From Bacteroides sp. (GTDB lineage Bacteria; Bacteroidota; Bacteroidia; Bacteroidales; Muribaculaceae), in NCBI GenBank assembly GCA_014802265.1, contig JAAVCP010000031.1, positions 1 through 41,401 of the forward strand: 41,401 bases of DNA, read 5' to 3'. Shown here piece after piece: positions 9,601-15,807 of this stretch; positions within the stretch are counted from its first letter, which is position 1, and each line of letters starts with the position of its first letter. Both the position numbers and the translations under genes were made by a program. Under the pieces are notes generated by a model. It did not search any database. It had not been told where the DNA came from and saw only the letters and a list, made by a program, of their open reading frames with translations.

Positions 9601-10268
9601 TGCGTCAACCTTTGCAGACTTTACTTGTGCCTGTTGTTGATGAACATCAAAAGAAGGCTGTCGAGGCTCTTGAAGATCTTATCAAGTCAGAGGTAAATAT
9701 CAAGGAGCTAAAAATTGTCAACAATGAGGAGAGTGGTCTTGTAAAAAGAGTAAAGGCTGATTTTAAAAAACTTGGTCCTAAATATGGCAAAGTAATGAAA
9801 CAGCTTGGTAAAGCCATAACCGAACTTTCTCAAAAGGAGATTGCTGAACTTGAGAAGGAAGGTCAATACAAATTTGCAAACATACCTGGAGAGCCTGTTG
9901 TCACTCTTGAGGATGTAGAGGTTATTCCCGAAGATGTGCCGGGGTGGCTTGTGGCAAACGATGGTAATATTACGGTTGCACTTGATGTGACATTAACCCC
10001 AGAATTGAAAAATGAGGGGATGGCACGTGAGCTTATCAACAGAATCCAAAACATTCGTAAAGCGAGTGACTTTGAAATCACCGATAAGGTAATTGTTGAG
10101 CTTACAGATACACCTGAAATTCGGGATGCAGTGAAAGCATTTGGCAACTATATCTCCACTCAGGTGCTCGCTGACAATATATCTTTGGTGGAAAATCTTG
10201 AGGGAGACTCTGTTCAACCTCTCGATATTGATGGAGTTACTGCCTCAGCACGAGTAATTAAAAAGTGA
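6699..10268 (+). CDS. ileS: Isoleucine--tRNA ligase
   Basis: Class I aminoacyl-tRNA synthetase charging tRNA-Ile. The 1189-aa protein has the HIGH-equivalent GIHH at residues 58-61, a CP1 editing domain with TTTPWTLPSNTALCVG, the DVWFDSGAMPYAQ catalytic-core motif and KMSKR at 734-738, followed by the anticodon-binding domain. An insertion in the editing region (about residues 410-500) is usual in Bacteroidetes. The KMSKR form and lack of a C-terminal Cys4 zinc finger point to the eukaryote-like type 2 IleRS clade, in which reduced mupirocin sensitivity is known. The stop overlaps the lspA GTG start by 4 nt. No strong promoter is visible in the 60 nt upstream. Confidence 0.97.
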   Translation: MDKKFKEYSKQLNLSDINKEILQVWDEHSLFETSMKEREGCPTFVFYEGPPSANGMPGIHHVMARTIKDIVCRYKTMKGFHVKRKAGWDTHGLPVELGVEKNLGITKEDIGKKISVDEYNAACRREVMKYTKEWTDLTHKMGYWVDLNNPYITYDNKYIESVWWLLRQLYDKNYLFKGYTIQPYSPAAGTGLSSHELNQPGCYRDVKDTTATALFEIKDPKKEMEGWGVPYFMAWTTTPWTLPSNTALCVGPSFDYVAVRTYNPYTGAKITVVLAEVLVNAYFKADGAKIELESYKQGDKVLPYRIVGKWSGNELVGMRYRQLMPWVKPVEKLDEMSANFVKNFAEAHPENIFTCGNDKFVEISEEAFRVIPGDYVTTEDGTGIVHIAPTFGADDAKVAKAAGIPPLFMINNRGETRPMVDLTGKYYTLDELAPEFVEKCVNVESYLKHAGDYVKNAYDPKFNEDGKYNESAASAAEDLNIVLCMEMKKAGEAFRIEKHVHNYPHCWRTDKPVLYYPLDSWFIRSTAARDRMIELNSQIKWKPASTGTGRFGKWLENLQDWNLSRSRYWGTPLPIWRSEDGKEEICIGSYEQLYDEIEKSVAASVMSTNPLKEKGFVPGDYSQQNYDRIDMHRPYVDDIILVSDNGNPMKRELDLIDVWFDSGAMPYAQIHYPFENKELLDTKEVYPADFIAEGVDQTRGWFFTLHAIASMVFDSVAYKAVISNGLVLDKNGNKMSKRLGNAIDPFNNIEKFGSDPVRWYMISNSSPWDNLKYDELGVAEVSRKLFSTLYNTYKFLALYANVDSFTGVETPVAAEKRPEIDRWILSLLNTLVAEVIASLDDYEPTKAARAIDEFVNDNLSNWYVRLNRKRFWAGDMDDDKLSAYQTLYTCLKTVALLMAPFAPFYSDRLYSDLIAPSLEGNGYASVHTADFPESDPALIDSALEERMRLAQDITSNVLSLRRKVNLKVRQPLQTLLVPVVDEHQKKAVEALEDLIKSEVNIKELKIVNNEESGLVKRVKADFKKLGPKYGKVMKQLGKAITELSQKEIAELEKEGQYKFANIPGEPVVTLEDVEVIPEDVPGWLVANDGNITVALDVTLTPELKNEGMARELINRIQNIRKASDFEITDKVIVELTDTPEIRDAVKAFGNYISTQVLADNISLVENLEGDSVQPLDIDGVTASARVIKK

Positions 10269-10987
10269 CTGATTTGACAGAGAATGAGAATATGCAGGCA
10301 ACGGCACACTCCGGAAGGAGTGTAGCCGCTACCCGTATTTGGTTAGTGACACTTATAAGTATTGGTGTTGTACTTGCTGACCAAATACTTAAAATTTGGG
10401 TAAAAACTAATTTCTATCTTGGGGAAGATCTTCCGATCACGAGCTGGTGGCATCTTAAGTTCATAGAAAATAATGGTATGGCATTCGGACTTGAGTTATG
10501 GAATAAACTGGTATTGACTCTGGGTAGAATTGGTGCAGTTGCCTTGTTTATATGGTTTGTGAGTCGCATATTGAAATCCGCTCTTAGAGCAGGATTTTTT
10601 GTGGCTCTTGCTCTTATCATAGCAGGGGCAGCCGGTAATATATTTGACTGTGTCTTTTACGGTAAGATTTTCAATAATCCAATGCCCCCTGAAGTGGCAA
10701 CTATTTTTCCTCCTAATGGCGGATATGCCGGTTGGTTTGAAGGGAAAGTGGTTGATATGATGTATTTCCCACTATTTTCTTTTTATTGGCCCGAATGGCT
10801 GCCGATAGTAGGAGGACAGTATTATGAGTTTTTCCAATATATCTTCAATATCGCAGATGCTTCTATCTGCGTAGGAGTCGGTCTTTTGTTATTCTTTTAT
10901 TCTTCAGATGCTTCAAAGGCATTTGCAGAGATAGGTGAACGACGAAAAAATAAAGAAGAAATTAAAAGGAATGGCAGGACAAAATGA
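10265..10987 (+). CDS. lspA: Lipoprotein signal peptidase II
   Basis: Inner-membrane aspartyl protease that removes signal peptides from prolipoproteins after diacylglyceryl transfer. The 240-aa protein has four hydrophobic segments (about residues 23-43, 82-101, 108-127 and 195-213), the DQILKIWV motif in the first, and the catalytic aspartates Asp128 (GNIFD) and Asp198 (NIADAS). A Bacteroidetes-type periplasmic insertion lies between about 130 and 190. I used the GTG at 10265, which overlaps the ileS stop (GTGA) and suggests coupling; ATG at 10292 is the alternative and would drop nine residues. A lipoprotein substrate is encoded next door. Confidence 0.95.
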   Translation: MTDLTENENMQATAHSGRSVAATRIWLVTLISIGVVLADQILKIWVKTNFYLGEDLPITSWWHLKFIENNGMAFGLELWNKLVLTLGRIGAVALFIWFVSRILKSALRAGFFVALALIIAGAAGNIFDCVFYGKIFNNPMPPEVATIFPPNGGYAGWFEGKVVDMMYFPLFSFYWPEWLPIVGGQYYEFFQYIFNIADASICVGVGLLLFFYSSDASKAFAEIGERRKNKEEIKRNGRTK

Positions 10988-11873
10988 TCATAGCACAGCT
11001 ATAAAGATTATAGGCGGAGTGATTATACTCTCCGCCTTATTGTTTTGCGGTTGTTCAAAACGACCCAAGGGAGTATTAAGTGAGAAAAAGATGGTTAGTC
11101 TTATTGCAGATCTGCAGCTGGTTGAATCGTATAGTAATGTCATAGGAATAAGTAACTACTCGTCTGACGAACGTGGCAATTTAGGCAGGGGAGTGCTTAC
11201 TGCGCATGGGGTCACACAAATGGAACTTGACTCAACCCTCGCGTGGTATGGCAGGAACATGGATGATTATTCAGAGCTTTATGTAAAAGTGGATAAAGAA
11301 ATCTCGTCACGTCGCAACCGGCTCATGAAAGAGGAAGGTCAGGAAAATGTAATGAATTCAGGAGACATGCTTTGGCCCTACACTACTCATGGTAATCTGT
11401 CAAAACTTGGTAATTCTGACGGTTGGATTCTCTCGATAGATGCTCCGGAACTAAATCGTGGAGATGCTATTGAATGGTCAATGAGAGTCTCAGAGTCTGC
11501 TCAATTTAGTGGGGTGTTAGGTGTTGAGTATGAAGATGGCACATCAGAAGCAAAAATGCAGACCTTTTCCAGTAAGCAGAAATATGTGTTACGTCTTCAG
11601 ACTGATACGGGAAAGCTTGTAAAGAGGATCTATGGCACAATGCGTTTGAAAGATGAGAAACACAAACCGGTGTATTCTGACAGTATTACTCTTAGAAGGA
11701 TTAATTTTGACAGTCTTGAATACGCGAGAAACAGAGGGTCTCGCCGTTATGGTGTCCCAGCTCCGATAAAACCAAAATTCGAAAAAATAGATTCCATGCT
11801 TATGCTTAATGATACAATGCGCAGCAATAATAGAGTTAAAAATAAGCAAATGTCTATAAAAAACACAATATGA
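10971..11873 (+). CDS. DUF4296-type lipoprotein
   Basis: About 300-aa predicted lipoprotein of unknown function. The N-terminus has a hydrophobic signal (residues 11-25) ending in LLFCGCS, with Cys28 the likely lipidated residue; Lys and Arg follow it, so the acidic surface-export signal of Bacteroidetes lipoproteins is absent. Residues about 30-100 fit the DUF4296 domain that Bacteroidetes often encode just after lspA. I preferred ATG 10971 (AAAGGA directly before it); an in-frame ATG at 10935 adds 12 charged residues that would spoil the signal peptide. It overlaps lspA by 17 nt and its stop overlaps the next ATG (ATGA). Its role is not known. Confidence 0.8.
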   Translation: MAGQNDHSTAIKIIGGVIILSALLFCGCSKRPKGVLSEKKMVSLIADLQLVESYSNVIGISNYSSDERGNLGRGVLTAHGVTQMELDSTLAWYGRNMDDYSELYVKVDKEISSRRNRLMKEEGQENVMNSGDMLWPYTTHGNLSKLGNSDGWILSIDAPELNRGDAIEWSMRVSESAQFSGVLGVEYEDGTSEAKMQTFSSKQKYVLRLQTDTGKLVKRIYGTMRLKDEKHKPVYSDSITLRRINFDSLEYARNRGSRRYGVPAPIKPKFEKIDSMLMLNDTMRSNNRVKNKQMSIKNTI

Positions 11874-12100
11874 CACCGAATGTGCATTATATGATAAGAG
11901 AATTGACTGTCATAAATTATGATGGTCAATTCTCTTATCATAAATTAGTTTATCTTAAGGGAGAACGAATAGATGATATGCTTTGCAATATTCTTATAAC
12001 TCAATTTGAACGCGAATTACCGGGGGTAACCTATATTGGATGGTTGACACTTAAAGAAACTTATCCCGGAAAGTGGCAAATTAAGTTCATTAAAAATTAA
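11870..12100 (+). CDS. Small protein of unknown function
   Basis: Predicted 76-aa soluble protein, not recognised. The start is coupled to the lipoprotein stop (ATGA, 11870-11873), supporting real translation. An internal ATG at 11891 (MIRELTVINYDG) could be the true start and lies in the base of a long hairpin. The rest, with ERIDDMLCNILITQFERELPG and a basic end, has normal amino acid composition and no membrane segment. It ends in a TTAA shared with the stop of the convergent GntR gene. Either a genuine last gene of the ileS operon or an open frame created over a repeat. Confidence 0.55.
   Translation: MTPNVHYMIRELTVINYDGQFSYHKLVYLKGERIDDMLCNILITQFERELPGVTYIGWLTLKETYPGKWQIKFIKN
11890..11942. 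repeat. 53-nt near-perfect hairpin inside the small ORF
   Basis: An 18-bp perfect inverted repeat (11890-11907 with 11925-11942) continues through two potential G-T pairs and a further 5-bp helix (TCATA/TATGA) to a 3-nt loop (AAT, 11915-11917). It covers codons 8-25 of the small ORF, including the internal ATG. No U-run follows on either strand. It may be an mRNA processing or stability element, a bidirectional terminator for the convergent genes, or a small mobile palindrome. Confidence 0.75.
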
Positions 12101-12492
12101 TCTAAATCATTAATTTTATTGGTCTCCATTGGATTCTCAAGATATTGTTTATAAAGATTTGCTACCTCATCAACAGATAGTCCGAATGATTTCAGACGGC
12201 TGAAGAAATATGTTGCCTCATCATGAAAAAAGATATTACGTCGCATCTCTAAAATTCGCTTATGGGCTTCAGGAAGTATAAAAAATCCAATTCCTCGGCG
12301 GTTAAAAATAATTTTTTGTTGCTGAAGCCAGTCATAGGCTCGCATCACTGTGTTGGCATTCACTTCCACTTTAGTAGCATAATCGCGTACTGATGGTAGC
12401 CTACTATTTAAGGGATAAGTCCCATCAAGAATCTGATCCATGATTCCATCGGTGATTTGAAGATATATTGGTTTTGTTCCTTTAAACTCCAT
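12097..12492 (-). CDS. GntR-family (YtrA-like) transcriptional regulator
   Basis: A 131-aa DNA-binding regulator. Residues about 8-75 form the GntR winged helix with KPIYLQITDGI, LPSVRDYA and VNANTVMRAYDWLQQQ. The short C-terminal region (about 60 aa, helical) is too small for a FadR or HutC ligand domain and matches YtrA-type regulators, which typically control adjacent ABC exporters. It is the last gene after the ABC ATPase and permease on the minus strand, and a palindrome at the start of that operon (14151-14174) is its likely operator, so autoregulation is probable. Its stop shares TTAA with the convergent small ORF. Confidence 0.9.
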   Translation of the reverse strand: MEFKGTKPIYLQITDGIMDQILDGTYPLNSRLPSVRDYATKVEVNANTVMRAYDWLQQQKIIFNRRGIGFFILPEAHKRILEMRRNIFFHDEATYFFSRLKSFGLSVDEVANLYKQYLENPMETNKINDLD

Positions 12493-12503
12493 ATTAGTCA
12501 GGA

Positions 12504-12602
12504 TTAAAATAATTTATAAACCACCTGACTACGCTTAAAGCGTAAATAAGTCAGATAATATAATCCAAATGTCAGAATTATAATAGTGACAGTAAGTCCC
12601 TA
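12504..12602 (-). pseudogene. Cut-off C-terminal end of the ABC permease after in-frame TAG
   Basis: Reading past the TAG at 12602-12600 in the same frame gives 31 more codons to a TAA at 12506-12504. They encode a hydrophobic stretch (GLTVTIIILTFGLYYLTYLRF) and then a basic end (KRSQVVYKLF), just what a last permease helix and cytoplasmic tail look like. The extended frame would end 11 nt before the GntR start, normal operon spacing. This is best explained by a recent nonsense change. Confidence 0.7.
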
Positions 12603-13280
12603 AAGAAAGCGGTCAATAGACATATAAAAAGGGAGATGAAAATCAAATAAATGATTTAATGTCATCGATACTATACCAACAATCATTTGAAGTGCCCACA
12701 ATGCAAACATTGTCTTTATAAACGATAATTTTGGCCACAGAATGGCACCAAAAATATAGAGTGCCTGGGTAAAGAAATAACCCGATATGAAAAGAGTGGA
12801 AACGAGGGTACTTTCCGATCCTCCAATCTTACTGGGTAACACCCATATATTGATAATTTTGTTATAATGTTCATCCATGTTTCCCCCACATATCCAATTC
12901 ATAATTATTCGAGAGAAATCACCTATATAAAAGCCTATTATCATTATTACAAATAAACCTGGAACAACTGCGAGCCACCTTACCAGGAATTTGTCAACTA
13001 CCGAAGCAGGAAGCAACAGAGTGGAGATTCTACCAGTTTTTGATTTCATATTTGAGAAAGTCAGCGAACCGGCAATAGATGACATAATGCTGAATAAGAA
13101 GCAGAACACAAATACTTCTTGCATGCCTCCTCCCATTCTGAATTTACCGAGGAATGCACCGAGCAAAATACAAAGACCCCAGCATGAACCGATTCCAAAT
13201 AGTAGGGCTTTACGATTTTCTATTATCTCTTTTTTTACAGTAAGCATAAAATTGCTTGAAATGTTATTAAGTGGTGACAT
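12600..13280 (-). CDS. ABC-2-type permease, C-terminally truncated
   Basis: A 226-aa integral membrane protein with about five hydrophobic segments (near residues 27-46, 54-73, 103-123, 160-180 and 187-208), a short ABC-2 permease pairing with the ATPase encoded 30 nt upstream. The frame stops at TAG in ...SIDRFL, but the same frame continues past the stop for 31 codons that encode one more membrane helix and a basic tail. The sixth helix expected for this fold is thus lost unless the TAG is read through or is a sequencing error. The transported substrate is unknown; YtrA-linked transporters are often tied to antimicrobial peptide or cell-wall stress. Confidence 0.75.
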   Translation of the reverse strand: MSPLNNISSNFMLTVKKEIIENRKALLFGIGSCWGLCILLGAFLGKFRMGGGMQEVFVFCFLFSIMSSIAGSLTFSNMKSKTGRISTLLLPASVVDKFLVRWLAVVPGLFVIMIIGFYIGDFSRIIMNWICGGNMDEHYNKIINIWVLPSKIGGSESTLVSTLFISGYFFTQALYIFGAILWPKLSFIKTMFALWALQMIVGIVSMTLNHLFDFHLPFYMSIDRFL

Positions 13281-13310
13281 AGCTTAATGTTATATATCAG
13301 AGTGAATTAA

Positions 13311-14150
13311 TTAATTTTCAAAAATTCTGGTTATCTCATCGGGACGTTGGCAGGTGAGTTCAAACAATGATTCAAGGTTTATATCCGTTTCATCATCGTC
13401 AGTATTTTGTTCAATAATATTATACCCGCCAGGTGCATCAAGAGAAAGTATGGCAGAAGCAGCCATGCGTTTATCAGTGGTAAATTTGAAATTAAGTTTA
13501 GAGGTGATTTCTGTCACAGAGGCATCAAGCAGCACTCCACCATTATCTGTAATAATAATCCTGTCCAGAATTTTTTCAATATCATATACCTGATGAGTAG
13601 ATACTATTATTATTCTATCATCGGTCATACTACTTAATATAGCTTTTCTGAACAGACGTTTTCCAGGAATATCAAGTCCATTGGTGGGTTCATCGAGAAT
13701 AAGAAGAGATGTATTGCATGCAAGTGCAAAACTGATGAATACTCGCTTCTTTTGTCCCATTGACAGATGACCCAAATGTACATCATGGGACAATTCAAAA
13801 GTCTCCAGATGACGACGAAAATCAGATATTGAGAATTTCGGATAGAAAGGTGCTGTTACATCTATAAATTCAGCCAAACTCACATTAGGAAGTTCAAATT
13901 CTTCCGGCACAAGAAAGACATCATTAAGAAAAGAGATATTCCGATGCCATGGTATGAAGCCATTATATTCAATACAGCCTCTTTGTGGTTTGAGTAAACC
14001 CGTGAGAAGATAAAGGAGAGTTGATTTCCCAGCTCCATTACGACCCAATAATCCACAAATTGTTCCAGGCTCAATCAAGAGGGAATAGTTTTCCAGAACC
14101 GGACGGCTGTGGCGACCGTAAGAATAAGTAAGATTAGATATTGTCAACAT
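13311..14150 (-). CDS. ABC transporter ATP-binding protein
   Basis: A 279-aa ATPase. Walker A is GRNGAGKS (residues 36-43), the signature LSMGQ (129-133), Walker B LLILDE followed by PTNGLD (149-160) and the H-loop His186 in STHQ, so it should be active. Residues about 215-279 form a poorly conserved acidic tail with an NTDDDETD run, probably a regulatory or permease-contacting extension. It is the first gene of a three-gene operon with the permease and the GntR regulator. The start at 14150 lies about 20 nt from the predicted transcription start. Export rather than uptake is likely since no binding protein is encoded nearby. Confidence 0.93.
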   Translation of the reverse strand: MLTISNLTYSYGRHSRPVLENYSLLIEPGTICGLLGRNGAGKSTLLYLLTGLLKPQRGCIEYNGFIPWHRNISFLNDVFLVPEEFELPNVSLAEFIDVTAPFYPKFSISDFRRHLETFELSHDVHLGHLSMGQKKRVFISFALACNTSLLILDEPTNGLDIPGKRLFRKAILSSMTDDRIIIVSTHQVYDIEKILDRIIITDNGGVLLDASVTEITSKLNFKFTTDKRMAASAILSLDAPGGYNIIEQNTDDDETDINLESLFELTCQRPDEITRIFEN

Positions 14151-14174
14151 AGTGTATTAGTATATTAGCACACT
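14151..14174. promoter_or_regulatory. Candidate GntR operator
   Basis: Imperfect 24-nt palindrome with AGTGT...ACACT ends; the two 12-nt halves match at 9 of 12 positions. It lies between the -7 box and the ATPase start codon, covering the predicted transcription start, an ideal repressor site. Assignment to the operon's GntR regulator is inference. Confidence 0.5.
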
Positions 14175-14175
14175 G

Positions 14176-14206
14176 CAAAGGTAGATAATATTTTCTAATT
14201 GACAAA
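14176..14206 (-). promoter_or_regulatory. Promoter of the ABC-GntR operon
   Basis: On the minus strand, TTTG (14206-14203) and TACCTTTG (14183-14176) are 19 nt apart, matching the Bacteroidetes -33/-7 consensus. The start is predicted near 14170, inside the candidate operator. Confidence 0.75.
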
Positions 14207-14296
14207 ATAAAATTATTAAAATTTTAGTAATATTTTGTATAATATTGTATAATAGCGCTTTATATCTAAATATTATTACATGGGAGTTTATTGATA

Positions 14297-14328
14297 TTTG
14301 TGAATATAAAAGAATTTGCTTAACTTTG
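14297..14328 (+). promoter_or_regulatory. Promoter of the DUF1846-dap-gln operon
   Basis: TTTG (14297-14300) and TAACTTTG (14321-14328) are 20 nt apart. The -7 box ends only 9 nt before the ATG at 14338, so transcription would begin within a few nucleotides of the start codon. Confidence 0.75.
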
Positions 14329-14337
14329 CAGTCCGTT

Positions 14338-15801
14338 ATGGTAAACGGATTTGACAACGATAAGTATCTGCGGATACAGTCCGAACATATTAAGGAGCGA
14401 ATAGCTCAGTTCGGTAATAAACTCTATCTTGAGTTGGGTGGAAAACTCTTTGACGATCATCACGCCAGCCGAGTTTTACCCGGCTTTCAGCCCGACAGCA
14501 AGCTGCAAATGTTTAAGCAACTGAGAGATCAGGCTGAAATTGTGATTGTCATTAGTGCTCTTGACATAGAAAGGAATAAAGTTAGAAGCGATCTCGGGAT
14601 TACATACGATATGGACGTACTGCGATTGCGTACGGAGTTTATGAATCTTGGTTTCTATGTTGGCTCAGTGTGTATTACTCATTATAATGGTCAGATTAGT
14701 GCCGACTCATTCAGACAAAGGCTTGAACGTATGGGTATCACAGTCTATTACCATTATACAATTGAGGGCTACCCATCAAATGTAGGTCTCATTGCTTCAG
14801 ATGATGGTTTCGGACACAATGATTATATCGAGACAACACGCCCATTAGTAATTGTTACTGCCCCAGGCCCCGGAAGCGGGAAGATGGCTGTTTGTCTCAG
14901 TCAACTTTATAATGAGCATAAAAGGGGAGTTGAGGCAGGGTATGCGAAGTTTGAGACATTTCCGGTATGGAGCCTTCCTCTTAAGCATCCGGTCAATATA
15001 GCCTATGAGGCAGCCACGGCAGATCTTAATGACATAAATATGATTGACCCATTCCATCTTGAGGCGTATGGAAAGACTGCCATCAATTATAACCGTGATA
15101 TAGAGATCTTCCCGGTACTCAATACATTGTTTGAAGGTATTTATGGTGAGAATCCCTATAAATCACCCACTGATATGGGGGTAAACATGGTTGGTTTCTG
15201 TATAAGCGATGATAAAGTGTGTTGTGAAGCTTCCAAAAACGAAATTATTAGAAGATATTTTACTGCTCTGAACCAACTTGCTCAAGGAGAAGGAAATGAT
15301 GCAGAAGTTAATAAAATAGCTTTACTTTTCAAGCAGGCTAAAATTGATATTTCTTATCGTCGCACAGTAAAAGCTGCACGTGACCGCGCAGAAAGAGACG
15401 GCAAACCATGTTCTGCCATCGAGCTTCCTGACAGTACTATAATTACTGCGCAACAGACTGAACTTCTCGGACCAAGCTCAGCTATTATATTGAATGCTAT
15501 TAAGCATCTTGCTGGGATTGATCATGATATCAAGTTAATTCCGCAGGAGATGATTGAGCCAATTCAACATACTAAGATAAATTATTTAAGAAGTAGGAAC
15601 AAACGGCTGCATTCAGATGAAGTTCTCGTGGCACTGTCTGTGCTAAGCACAACTGATGAAAAGTGCAAGAAAGCACTTGAGCAATTGCCTCAATTGAAAG
15701 GTTGCCAGATGCACTCTACAGTTATGCTTGGGGAAGTTGACCATAAGATATTTAAAAAGTTGGGTGTCGGTCTCACATGCGACCCAACTAAAAAGAGATA
15801 G
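14338..15801 (+). CDS. DUF1846 family protein
   Basis: A 487-aa protein of the DUF1846 family, conserved in Firmicutes and Bacteroidetes, without an established biochemical function. Diagnostic segments are GFDNDKYLRIQSEHI near the N-terminus, KLYLELGGKLFDDHHASRVLPGF, DLGITYDMDVLRLR and a glycine-rich loop TAPGPGSGKMAV that could bind a nucleotide (a P-loop-like look, not proven). I chose ATG 14338 (MVNGFDNDKYL) because this is where family similarity begins; the open frame extends 31 codons further but through the promoter. dapF follows after 6 nt and dapL and glutamine synthetase come next, suggesting a link with amino acid or nitrogen metabolism. The mRNA leader appears very short or absent. 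Confidence 0.92.
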   Translation: MVNGFDNDKYLRIQSEHIKERIAQFGNKLYLELGGKLFDDHHASRVLPGFQPDSKLQMFKQLRDQAEIVIVISALDIERNKVRSDLGITYDMDVLRLRTEFMNLGFYVGSVCITHYNGQISADSFRQRLERMGITVYYHYTIEGYPSNVGLIASDDGFGHNDYIETTRPLVIVTAPGPGSGKMAVCLSQLYNEHKRGVEAGYAKFETFPVWSLPLKHPVNIAYEAATADLNDINMIDPFHLEAYGKTAINYNRDIEIFPVLNTLFEGIYGENPYKSPTDMGVNMVGFCISDDKVCCEASKNEIIRRYFTALNQLAQGEGNDAEVNKIALLFKQAKIDISYRRTVKAARDRAERDGKPCSAIELPDSTIITAQQTELLGPSSAIILNAIKHLAGIDHDIKLIPQEMIEPIQHTKINYLRSRNKRLHSDEVLVALSVLSTTDEKCKKALEQLPQLKGCQMHSTVMLGEVDHKIFKKLGVGLTCDPTKKR

Positions 15802-15807
15802 CAAAAT

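Noticed and set aside
11747..11941. Minus-strand frame starting MIRELTIIIYDSQF, similar to the plus-strand small protein
   Set aside because: The resemblance is a consequence of the 53-nt palindrome, and the rest lies antisense to the lipoprotein gene.
12600..12602. Reassignment of TAG to an amino acid
   Set aside because: TAG ends other intact genes in the window (DUF1846 and dapL) at the expected positions, so a simple nonsense change is more likely.
14245..14337. Upstream extension of the DUF1846 frame by 31 codons
   Set aside because: The extension runs through a good -33/-7 promoter, and family similarity starts at the ATG at 14338.
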